Assembly (NCBI GenBank): GCA_951640165.1
Contig: OX621266.1
Coordinates: 2,170,001-2,234,000, forward strand
DNA: 64,000 bases
Reading direction: 5' to 3'
DNA from: Pseudoips prasinana
Lineage: Eukaryota > Arthropoda > Insecta > Lepidoptera > Nolidae
Program-made: the position numbers and the translations under genes
The notes under the pieces: generated by a model
What the model saw: the letters and a program-made list of their open reading frames with translations, nothing else
The model's database searches: none
Told to the model about the DNA's origin: nothing
Shown here: in pieces, positions 55,390 to 64,000 of the stretch
Position numbering within the stretch: position 1 is the stretch's first letter
Layout: every line of letters begins with the position of its first letter

Positions 55390-56550
55390 ATGCAGGACAC
55401 AATATTCCAGCTGACTGAAAACCTAGAAAGTGCGGAAAATGAGCTGGAAAATACAATTCTAGAAAACAATGACTTAAAAAACCAAGTTAACAAATTGACA
55501 CAAGAAACTAAAATACTAAGGTCTTTATGTAATTCGGCCACAATTATGGAAAACAACCCTGTAGACGGCGTGAAAAAGAAAAAGAAAATGCGTTTAAGCC
55601 AAGACGTATCCTCTGCACTTTCCACACCGAAACCCTTATCGAATCCTGACCGGAACACCATCAGATATTTACAACTTGAACAAAAGATCACGTCCTTACA
55701 AATAGAACTCCAAAACACTGAACATGAGATTAAAAATCTCCATGGACTAATACAAGTTCTGGAACAAAATCTTAAGAATACACCAGCATTAGAGCAGTCT
55801 CCTTCAGCTCAAACCTATACCATTCAAACTACTAGTACAGAGCCACCAAAGCGCGGACCTGGAAAAATTATAACTATCTTTGGTGCACAACAATGTGTTG
55901 GTCTCGCTGCAGCACTCATTGCCTCAAGAAAAACTACCCAGTATGAAAACTACGGAGTCGTGGCACATACGTTGCCACATGCCCATAGCAGCATAATATT
56001 AAAGAGCTGTATAAATTCCACTATACGAACGGATGACAAAATTGTAATATGTTTAGGTGAAAACGATCACAATATGGCACAAGTGTTATCTAATTTAAAA
56101 TATTTATTTAAATTATTCAATAAAAACAATATTATTATATTAAATGTATTAAAAAATAGCTATTTAGATGTAAGTAAATTGAACTACCGTATCCGAAATA
56201 TTTGTAAATATTACAAGAATTGTCATTTTGCGAATTATAGTTACCATAGCTTGCCTGAAATTTGTAAAACTATTAATTATATAGTAGACTGTGAAGATTA
56301 CAGCCAAAAATATTTAAATCCATCTGAGCTCAAGAAGCACATCTTGAGTAGCAAACCAAGCTTTTTTCCAAAAACGGACACGAATGGCCCTAAAATAGGC
56401 ACCATTCCGTTTTATTTTAAAACTCGAAAAAGTACAGAACCCGTACAAAAAGTCGATGCCCATATTCACTCCGAGAAGCATAAAAAAGGTACCATACCCT
56501 ATTATTTTACTTCAACAGTTAAAAATCGAGAAACATTTTTTCGTACCTAA
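55390..56550 (+). CDS. LINE 2 ORF1
   Basis: 386 codons from the first in-frame ATG; the frame is open upstream for about 77 more codons (for example TTRKKLPSIKQQLTETPTTE), so the true N-terminus is probably longer. Residues 1-45 form a coiled coil (MQDTIFQLTENLESAENELE), and a second coil lies at about 95-135. Residues 155-320 (GPGKIITIFGAQQCVGLAAA, KIVICLGENDHNMAQVL) look like the SGNH/GDSL-esterase-like domain found in some CR1-type ORF1 proteins. The C-terminus repeats KxGTIPxYFxxR at two places (GPKIGTIPFYFKTR, HKKGTIPYYFTS). Confidence 0.82.
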   Translation: MQDTIFQLTENLESAENELENTILENNDLKNQVNKLTQETKILRSLCNSATIMENNPVDGVKKKKKMRLSQDVSSALSTPKPLSNPDRNTIRYLQLEQKITSLQIELQNTEHEIKNLHGLIQVLEQNLKNTPALEQSPSAQTYTIQTTSTEPPKRGPGKIITIFGAQQCVGLAAALIASRKTTQYENYGVVAHTLPHAHSSIILKSCINSTIRTDDKIVICLGENDHNMAQVLSNLKYLFKLFNKNNIIILNVLKNSYLDVSKLNYRIRNICKYYKNCHFANYSYHSLPEICKTINYIVDCEDYSQKYLNPSELKKHILSSKPSFFPKTDTNGPKIGTIPFYFKTRKSTEPVQKVDAHIHSEKHKKGTIPYYFTSTVKNRETFFRT

Positions 56551-59425
56551 AAACACAGCACCTACATCACACAACTTTAGATTACTACATCAAAACATTG
56601 CAAGTGTACTATCTAAACAGGAGCTCTTGGAATTGACGTTACAAGAAATGCGTGATTTAAATAACGAACCACATATAATTTGCCTTTCCGAAACATTCAT
56701 CAAACAAGGTCACGAAGACTATCTTAAGTTATCCGACTATGAAATGGCTACAAATTTTTGCAGAGATAAACATCGAGGTGGTACTTGCATCCTAGTAAAA
56801 AAAGATATTAATTTTAAAGATCTTTCATTTCTAAAAAGCTACGTAAAGGTAAATATTTTTGAAGCATGCGGCATAGAATTGACAAATGAGATATTAGTGA
56901 TCATTTGTTTATACAGAACACCTCAATCTGATCCAAACCAATTTTTAACTAAGCTAGACAAGATGTTACATGACTTATTCAAGAGATATAAAGCTAAAAC
57001 GCGCATAGTAATAACAGGTGACTTTAATATAAATACCTTGAAAAAAGGCAAAGTAACCCAAGAACTTCAGGATATAACTTATAATCACAACCTGAAAATA
57101 CACGTTAACATAGCTACTCGTAAATCTTCTTGCATAGATCACATCCTAAGTAATATACCTGACGCAATCGCAACAGTACTGCCACTTTACCTCTCCGACC
57201 ATGATACAGCACAAATGCTAAGCTTTCCTCAAAAATTACAAACGAAGAGAACCGCAATATTCTATGTATACAAAAGAGATTACAATATAGATAATATGCA
57301 TAAGTTTACAGAATGCTTACAGAGCCTACATTGGACTGAAACATATATGGAAGCTGACACAAACACAGCATTTGATTGTTTCCATAATCTGTTAAGACTA
57401 TTTTACAATCTCTGTTTTCCAAAAGTCAGAATAAAAATAAATACAAAAAATAACAGAAAACAGAAGTGGATCAGTAAAGGCCTTAAACTGAGTTCCAGAA
57501 CTAAGCGCTACCTTCGATACAATTATTATAAAACTAAAACTATAAATAATAAGATTAAATATACCAAATATTCTAATCTGTTGCATAAGTGCATCTACAA
57601 CGCTAAACGTAACGCCAACATAAAGTATATGAATTATAATCAAAACAAGTGTAAAGCTACATGGACTGTAATTAAAAATGAAGTTCAGAATATAAAACCT
57701 AAGGACAGTATCGAACTCATAAAATTTGACAATATTGTACTCACTAAACCAACAGAAACAGCATCCGCCTTCAGTAACTACTTCACGAACACTATTCTAT
57801 CTACACCAATACAAAATTCTACAATTAATAATTGCCAAAGTAAAAACTTAACCGTTAACTCAATGTTCCTTACACCCATGACCGAACATGAGGTAAAACA
57901 ACAGATACTTACACTAAATAACACGAACTCAGAAGGATACGATGAACTCAACACCAAAATAATGAAAGCAAGTGTCAATGAAATAAGCGCAGTGTTGACA
58001 TATCTAATCAACTTGTCCTTTTCACAAGGAGTTTTTCCTAATGCATTAAAAAAGTCTATTGTAAAACCGATATTTAAAAAGGGTGTGAAAACTGATATGA
58101 ATAATTATCGCCCCATAACATTAATACCCGTCATATCAAAAATATATGAGAAATGCATGTACAAGAGATTAATAAACTATTGTGAAAAATTTCATATAAT
58201 CAAAAAGGAACAGTTTGGCTTTCAAAAGCATAAATCCACTACCTTAGCTATCTTTTTACTTTTGAAAACAATATTAACAAATCTTAACAAAAATCAGTTT
58301 ACAACTGGGCTCTTTTTCGATTTATCGAAAGCTTTCGACCTAGTCTCACACACTATACTATTACAAAAATTAGAAAATCTTGGTATTAGAGGACTGCCAT
58401 GCCAGTGGATATCATCCTATTTGACAGACAGAAAACAATGTGTCTCCATTACTAGCCTTGACAAAAATAGTGATGTGATACAAAACTCCTCTGCGTATAT
58501 ATATGTCAAACAAGGCGTTCCCCAGGGTAGCATATTGGGTCCGATCTTGTTTTTACTTTATATAAACGACATAGTCGATATTACTAATCATAAATGCCTC
58601 CTTTATGCTGATGACATCTCCATAATTGCTACTACTGATAAAAAATGTAAATCAATTCATGATCATGAAATGGACATAAATAATACAATTGACAATTTAA
58701 TTGACTGGTTAAACAATAATAATTTATCTATCAATCTGACTAAATCCGTATACATACAATTTAATAAATCTCATATTGATAAATTTAATTTTAAAATGAA
58801 TATACCCAAAATTACACAAGTGACACAAACTAAGTTTTTAGGAGTAATAATAGACGAACATTTAGACTGGAAAGCGCACGTCGACAGTGTATGCACCAAA
58901 ATAAATAAATTTGTATATGCCCTTAAGCAAATAAAGAATGTCACCAACATTAAAACGGCTATGATGTCGTACCGTGCGTATGTTGAGTCGTTACTACGGT
59001 ATGGACTAATCACGTGGGGAAACAGCACTGACAACCATAGAGCATTCATTGCCCAGAAAAAATGTGTACGAGGCATGTATGGCATCCCTTATGATGAATC
59101 ATGTCAACCAATTTTTAAAAAGCTTGGGTTGCTACCACTTCCTTCATTATATATTTATGAAGCGTGTATGTTTGTACATAAACATAAAGAACTATTTAAA
59201 AAAGTAGGAGAAATTTGTTCTAGAAGTCGGCGGGATCAACATAGACTTGTACTTGACGAGATCCCTAGGTCAACAAAATATAACAAAAGCAGTCTGGGTA
59301 TGTGTGTACGTCTATATAATAAATTACCTAACAATCTAAAAATACTAGAATACAGATTATTTAGAATTGAGCTATATAAATGGTTAAATGGAAATAACTT
59401 CTATAGCACTAAGGAATTCCTGTAA
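56456..59425 (+). CDS. LINE 2 ORF2: endonuclease/reverse transcriptase
   Basis: 989 codons, overlapping ORF1 by 95 nt in the +1 frame; how it is translated (reinitiation or frameshift) cannot be seen, and the conserved part starts near residue 30. Endonuclease: LLHQNIAS, CLSETFI, IVITGDFNINTL, SCIDHILSN, LSDHDTAQ, with catalytic N, E, D, N and DH present. RT: MNNYRPITLIPVISKIYEK, FGFQKHKSTTLAIF, FFDLSKAFDLVSH, KQGVPQGSILGPILF and YADD (residues 717-720). The C-terminal part has LLRYGLITWGNSTDNHRAFI and CVRGMYGIPYDESCQPIFKK. No lesion seen. Confidence 0.92.
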   Translation: MPIFTPRSIKKVPYPIILLQQLKIEKHFFVPKNTAPTSHNFRLLHQNIASVLSKQELLELTLQEMRDLNNEPHIICLSETFIKQGHEDYLKLSDYEMATNFCRDKHRGGTCILVKKDINFKDLSFLKSYVKVNIFEACGIELTNEILVIICLYRTPQSDPNQFLTKLDKMLHDLFKRYKAKTRIVITGDFNINTLKKGKVTQELQDITYNHNLKIHVNIATRKSSCIDHILSNIPDAIATVLPLYLSDHDTAQMLSFPQKLQTKRTAIFYVYKRDYNIDNMHKFTECLQSLHWTETYMEADTNTAFDCFHNLLRLFYNLCFPKVRIKINTKNNRKQKWISKGLKLSSRTKRYLRYNYYKTKTINNKIKYTKYSNLLHKCIYNAKRNANIKYMNYNQNKCKATWTVIKNEVQNIKPKDSIELIKFDNIVLTKPTETASAFSNYFTNTILSTPIQNSTINNCQSKNLTVNSMFLTPMTEHEVKQQILTLNNTNSEGYDELNTKIMKASVNEISAVLTYLINLSFSQGVFPNALKKSIVKPIFKKGVKTDMNNYRPITLIPVISKIYEKCMYKRLINYCEKFHIIKKEQFGFQKHKSTTLAIFLLLKTILTNLNKNQFTTGLFFDLSKAFDLVSHTILLQKLENLGIRGLPCQWISSYLTDRKQCVSITSLDKNSDVIQNSSAYIYVKQGVPQGSILGPILFLLYINDIVDITNHKCLLYADDISIIATTDKKCKSIHDHEMDINNTIDNLIDWLNNNNLSINLTKSVYIQFNKSHIDKFNFKMNIPKITQVTQTKFLGVIIDEHLDWKAHVDSVCTKINKFVYALKQIKNVTNIKTAMMSYRAYVESLLRYGLITWGNSTDNHRAFIAQKKCVRGMYGIPYDESCQPIFKKLGLLPLPSLYIYEACMFVHKHKELFKKVGEICSRSRRDQHRLVLDEIPRSTKYNKSSLGMCVRLYNKLPNNLKILEYRLFRIELYKWLNGNNFYSTKEFL

Positions 59426-60227
59426 CTGAAATTTGCATGCCTTAATTTTTAAGCAAAACATGTATGGTCTAATTGTATTTTTAACAGCTTTGTATACCAT
59501 GTTTTTTGGCAAATAAAGATATGACTTATGACTTATGAAATAATGTCACAAGCCTAACACCTAACAACCCGAGGATGGTATTAAGCGGTGTTACATCTCC
59601 GTGTCTCGTAAAGCAGAGTGGAGAGCCCCTTCAGTCTTCTACCTGACCTTTTTACAGAGAGAATAAAAAGTGTGGTTATTTTTGCACAATCTTATGCCCT
59701 ATATTCGTTGAAAGGGGGTGCTATGACCGTAATTTTTTCCACACGCAAAAGCATCGTTTTTATTTCACTTTGAAAAGGAAAACCTGGAAGCTACTTAAAT
59801 TCTTCACTTTTTTGTTAGTTTAATAATATTCCTCAAGAACCAACGGCACTAACACTTAAAGCCGCAACTGAAACTACGAAAGCCATCAATAGAAAACTTT
59901 TCACCGCAGAAAATTCTGTGCGAGGCAAACAACTTCCTCTGCAGAAACGTAAAACGTAGCCAAACACTTTCATATCATTCATTACTTCCGCACACTAGGG
60001 CTGCAGGACACCTTAAATGAATATCTTCTCAAGCTGGTAAAACTTAGAAAATACAATAAAAAAAATTAAATCTTACTACTGTTTAGGTGCTTATGAACAG
60101 TTTAGATAAGTATTCACAATAGTGGGTTTCAAAATCATTTCCGAGCGTTTCAGAACTTCAAAGAGCGTTAAGCTGGCGGTCCCAAATGTAGTAGCTACTA
60201 AAAACAGTCGGATACCTATGTTATATA

Positions 60228-60443
60228 ACGGGCTGGTACTTGACTTTTACGCTGCAGGTCATGATCATGAGTTCGATTCCCATCCGGGACAGATATTTGT
60301 GTCTCTTTCTTTGGAGTCTGGGTGCTAAGTATGTATTTACAAAAGAAAAGTATTATATCAGTTATCTGGTTTCTTTAGTACGAGTACAAGCTCTGCTTAG
60401 TTGGGGGTCATATGGCCGTGTTGAATAATTTCCCAGGATATTA
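60228..60443 (+). mobile_element. SINE family B copy
   Basis: Degraded head with GAGTTCGATTCCCATCCGG, then ACAAGCTCTGCTTAGTTGGG and the end CCCAGGATATTATA. A dispersed-repeat head (ACTAGCTGCTGCCCGCGACT) follows immediately at 60448. Confidence 0.78.
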
Positions 60444-60599
60444 TATACTAGCTGCTGCCCGCGACTTTGTACGCGGAACCTTTTACTTATGCCAGCGACA
60501 ACGGGGTCGTCAAAATGGAAGATTTGTAACGTCCGATGTCGAATTCTAAGAGCCCGGGGACGGGAAAACAACTGGATGTGCGATACGATTCGAGACGTT

Positions 60600-61051
60600 C
60601 CAGATCTTTCATTTTTGTAAGTCAATGTGGAACGAGCGCAAAGAGCCTTAGTAAAAGTAATGTACTATAAGAACAAACGATTCTCAACTGAAAGGTTGTA
60701 TGAAATTAGTGGCTTACTTTCGGTTAGAAAATTGTACATAACCCAAACTACGCTCAAACAACATAAAAACCTACCCTACAACAAAACGATACTATGCAAA
60801 AGGAGAAAGGATATCGTTGCGCAAGTTCCACGAACTAAAACCACATTAGCTAGGCAGCTTAATAAACGCTCGGCTCAGCTATATAACAAAATTAATAAAG
60901 AAATATATATATTTGACAAAAATTACTACGAGTGCAAAAAAAGCCTAACAAGTTGGTTAAACTTACTTACCTACGAGGACACAGAGGCACTGCTAGGGAA
61001 TAGCGAGTGAACAAAAGTCACATCAATACGAACACAACACACCACATACAC

Positions 61052-61104
<53 letters not shown>

Positions 61105-61190
61105 CTGCCTAAAATGAGACCCCATACAAATTCATTTATTTATGTAATTCGTTGTTTGTGATAATAAACTTTTTTGATTTTGAATTATAC
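60600..61190 (+). mobile_element. 5'-truncated LINE fragment
   Basis: 60627-61010 encodes MERAQRALVKVMYYKNKRFS, YEISGLLSVRKLYITQ and ends NLLTYEDTEALLGNSE, the C-terminal region of LINE ORF2. Then a (CA)n microsatellite (about 61043-61100) and an end ATAATAAACTTTTTTGATTT. Confidence 0.78.
61043..61100. repeat. (CA)n microsatellite
   Basis: A nearly pure ACACAC run in the 3' UTR of the LINE fragment. Confidence 0.95.
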
Positions 61191-61678
61191 ATATATTACA
61201 GTTATAGGGATAACTAACCCTAGGCACCACTGTCATTACAAACAAATTATGAAAATTATGAAATTAGTTAACCTGCTGAATAGTAATTATTAAACGAGAT
61301 ATTTACCATACCTATTTAATTCTGAGTTTTATTTTGATGTATCGCCAGTGCCGAAATATCAATAACTCAATATAAATAATGAATATAATCAAATATCCAG
61401 AACCACCGAAGCGACCATTCAAATACATACGTGCCTACATAGACTTACAGCAGTTTCCTAGAGGGGTAGGCAGAGACTACGGATTTTCATTTGTTACGAT
61501 CTTTGCACACCTCCTTTTCCTCGTTTACTGTTATTATATTCTTCGTACAATATTCTCGCCGGTTAAGGGTAATTCTGACCTGGCATTTCTTGAGAACGTC
61601 TCCGATTTGGCCGGAGACTATTCTACGAGGCATTTCCCTTCGGGTTGTACCATTCACACAGGCCAGCGGCTTTACCGG

Positions 61679-61893
61679 CTAAGTCGCCGAACATCGATTT
61701 CTTAAATGGCGTTCAAATAAAGAACGATTTAAAATGACTTAATCATCTTTAAATCGGCTTCACCGTTGACAATCGATTCCGGCCCATTTATGACGTCACC
61801 TGTGCCCATGGAAGCCGATTTAATGATTAAGTCATTTTGAACCTTTATTTATTTGAACGCCATTTAAGAAATCGATGTTAGGCGACTTAGAGC
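61679..61893. mobile_element. Foldback element with ~85-bp arms
   Basis: The left arm CTAAGTCGCCGAACATCGAT to AAATCGGCTTC (61679-61771) returns inverted at 61808-61893 with small indels, around a core holding CAATCGATTCCGGCCC. No coding content; class not determined. Confidence 0.8.
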
Positions 61894-62272
61894 CCCAGGT
61901 ATACATATATTGTCAATCTTCTTTCATTAATCCTTTCTCAATGCCCAAACCAAGTATTTATTTATGTATATCTTTTAAAAGAGGCAACTAATATTATGTG
62001 TATTAGAATCTTGCCTGACACTAGTTGCAGTAGTGGTACTAGTTCCAAAATAAGATACAAATGTCATAGCATAAACTTAAAAATTAAGTTTTTTTTAATA
62101 TTGATAGTTAGTTTTTGAAATGAAAGAAATATATTCGAGGTTCGAAGGAGGCTGTCTACTAATAATTTAGATACTTTGCTAAAGAAGTCATCACTAAATA
62201 CTGCATCTTTATATTGAATTAAAACAAAATATAAAATTAAATAAATTGTTAAATACTTGCCGTTATTAAATT

Positions 62273-62337
62273 AACCCTGATAATATAGGGACGTGCGAAG
62301 ATAGGGTATCTTCGCACGTCCCTATATTATCAGGGTT
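62273..62337. repeat. Perfect hairpin, 31-bp arms, 3-base spacer
   Basis: AACCCTGATAATATAGGGAC and onward to 62303, spacer GGG, then the exact reverse complement to 62337. A diverged copy of the right arm and its flank lies at 62424-62472. Confidence 0.97.
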
Positions 62338-62936
62338 ATACTAACATACGAACACAAATCTTTATTACGAATTAAACAAAATAAATAAATTAGTATTTAA
62401 ATAATCGCTTTAGAAAAGTCACAACCCTATCTTCGTACGTCCCTAAATTATCAAGGTTGTACTAACATACAAACTCGAAACTGTATGCGAACTAAAACCA
62501 CATAGTATTTATTTATTTATTTAAGGTCAACCAACAATTGTTTGCACGATACATTAATAAATTATATTATTTATCTATGGCATAACTTTAATTCCTTGTC
62601 TTGTGATTACATGCGTTAGTTTCTAATGGTGTGATTTTCTGTGTAATTTGAATCCGTTGCAAATGGTTTGAGTAGGCGTTATTCCACTAATGGGACCAAT
62701 TACTATAGGGATAAATGATCAGGGTTTGTGCGGAAGTATTAACGCGAATAATGGGAAATTTGGTCAAAAAAATCTCTATATACCTACGTTGGACATGAAA
62801 TGGGCACGATAAGCTAAAAACATTTATTTTGGATTTGGACTAATTTTGAAACGAAGTTCCTCAACAGAGCATACGATTGGAGTTGATTGTTGGAAATCAT
62901 CACGTAAGTAAAAAGCGTTATGTAGCTTAACGACAC

Positions 62937-63025
62937 GTGTGGCGCAGTGGTTAAAGTATGCGTCTCGTTACTACCTTTGTGCCGCGAGTTCGATTCCTGC
63001 ACCGGACAACTATTTGTGTAAGTCT
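62937..63025 (+). mobile_element. tRNA-like SINE head, family E
   Basis: TGTGGCGCAGTGGTTAAAGT (A box) and GCGAGTTCGATTCCTGCACC (B box), followed by ACTATTTGTGTAAGTC. No CCA end, stems imperfect; SINE rather than functional tRNA. Confidence 0.65.
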
Positions 63026-63056
63026 TTCCTTGTTTTTAAAATCTTAAACAATAATA

Positions 63057-63542
63057 GTGGTAGTAGCGCGCACAAACTTCACAGCGAACATAGATAGCGA
63101 TGAATATTTCTCTCCGACGCGACTGCACAACGTTGCCTCCAGCAGTAAGATAGCGAAGAGACCGGCCATCGTGAGAATTAGAACTTACGGGGCAACCAGC
63201 CCCGAGCAGGGTGGTGATGAGCATAATAACACTATTAATGAAAATGAGATGCGCTTATATTTCGGAGATGATGTATATTTCACAGCGCAGAGTGTTTTAA
63301 GAAGATTACCGGAGATATTATATCCTGAGGGGTGGTACTGTCGACATTCGTCAGGGATGCCACCGCTCTGGGAAATCTCTCTGGCATATAACTTCCGGTT
63401 ACTCTCGTCTCGCTATGTATTTGCACAAGAAATACCAAGTAACCGAGATAATGCACCAGCAACTTGCTCTGCAGTTTACAGTCTTGTGACGTCGGAGAAA
63501 GACTTGTACTTTACATATTATTATTCTCAACGTACGCGTTGA
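63057..63542 (+). other. Unassigned open frame after a SINE head
   Basis: 161 codons, ARTNFTANIDSDEYFSPTRL through MRLYFGDDVYFTAQSVLRRL to a Tyr-rich end before a (TG)n run at 63543. Not recognised; part of it may be the body of the SINE. No splice or repeat context to support a gene. Confidence 0.25.
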
Positions 63543-64000
63543 TGTGTGTGCGTGTGTGTGTATTTCAATTTACTCTACACATTTAGCTTAATATTTTGTT
63601 AAGATAACGTTCGTTTAAAAGTAGGTATACGACAAACAATGGTTCACCCCCAATAAACATTTTATTTATTAATTTATTCTTCTTCTTATACTAAACCATT
63701 TAAAGAAGATGAATAATTAATTATTTAAATATACAATCGACTTAAACTGTTTTTTTATAATAACTATTTCAACAAAAGGGTATTTGTTTTGGTCGCTAAG
63801 CCATTGAAATAAAAAATATCAGTTTAGAATAATGAAACTCCGTTCACAAAATGGTGTAACATACATACGAAAAACATAACAAGGTATTGATATCATTCAC
63901 CTCAAAGTCTTATTTATAAGGCTTATTTATTATTAACAATCCACAACATTATGATATGCGTTCACAACGCACCATAGGTATGATACCTACGAAGAAGAAA
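63543..64000. other. Window end, no feature
   Basis: A short (TG)n run, then A+T-rich sequence without a recognisable gene or repeat. Confidence 0.5.

Larger units (their letters stand above)
55159..59540 (+). mobile_element. Non-LTR retrotransposon (LINE 2), ORFs intact
   Basis: ORF1 then ORF2 overlapping in the +1 frame, then a 3' UTR with AATAAAG at 59512 and a two-unit ATGACTT tail ending near 59540. The ORF1 frame is open from about 55159, with no ATG until 55390. ORF2 is 989 codons without a stop or shift, so the copy is young. APE endonuclease plus RT places it in the broad Jockey/CR1 assemblage; the clade is undetermined. Confidence 0.9.

Noticed and set aside
62937..63010. Functional tRNA gene
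   Set aside because: A and B boxes are present but the stems do not pair well and SINE-like sequence follows; the other tRNA-like heads in the window are likewise SINE heads.

Overview
This is a eukaryotic, A+T-rich, retrotransposon-dense window, almost certainly from a moth or butterfly (Lepidoptera). Evidence: a conserved animal gene split into small exons with GT/AG introns, tRNA-headed SINEs with (ATT)n tails in many copies, repeated modules that begin with the cytosine-rich head common in moth repeats, and DIRS, pogo and non-LTR elements. There are no bacterial genes, operons, CRISPR arrays or real tRNA/rRNA genes.

The only host gene I can name is the JNK-interacting protein 3/4 homologue (sunday driver, syd), on the minus strand. 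Fifteen coding exons were reconstructed by translating the minus strand, matching it to the remembered JIP3/JIP4 family sequence and requiring splice sites and phases to agree: 42165-42040, 41286-41162, 31991-31826, 23378-23230, 22375-22224, 21788-21634, 21236-21081, 20457-20350, 18470-18317, 17898-17709, 17257-17113, 15537-15377, 10398-10128, 9402-9217 and 2839-2718 (stop codon 2720-2718). They run from the RH2 Rab-binding segment through the C-terminal WD40-like propeller to the stop. The N-terminal RH1 and coiled-coil exons were not found above 42165 and probably lie beyond the window. The 3'-most exons carry lesions: a frameshift in 17257-17113, two apparently compensating shifts in 9402-9217, and a SINE inserted at the splice donor of 10398-10128.

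The introns are filled with mobile elements. From low to high coordinates: tRNA-headed SINEs (7958, 9841, 11482 and others); a DIRS-type tyrosine-recombinase retrotransposon (10690-15094) with diagnostic inverted ends and an internal complementary region; a pogo/Tigger-type DNA transposon (26005-28749) with a DDD transposase and a C-terminal PHD-like finger; LINE fragments near 16 kb, 29.5 kb and 40.7 kb; and a LINE with ORF1 and a damaged ORF2 (34.6-40.08 kb) that carries two 400-bp retroelements in opposite orientations, each with its own target-site duplication. Upstream of the last syd exon found lie an eroded repeat module with a 136-bp tandem array (48.4-50.9 kb), a Harbinger-like miniature element (53715-54484), a LINE with uninterrupted ORFs (55.16-59.54 kb), a LINE fragment (60.6-61.2 kb) and a foldback element (61679-61893). 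Short near-perfect palindromes recur through the window.

I found no new multi-gene system. The strongest unusual signals are the SINE that took over a syd splice donor, the frame lesions in the syd C-terminus, a duplicated syd exon fragment whose differences in the core are synonymous, and the nested inverted retroelement pair.
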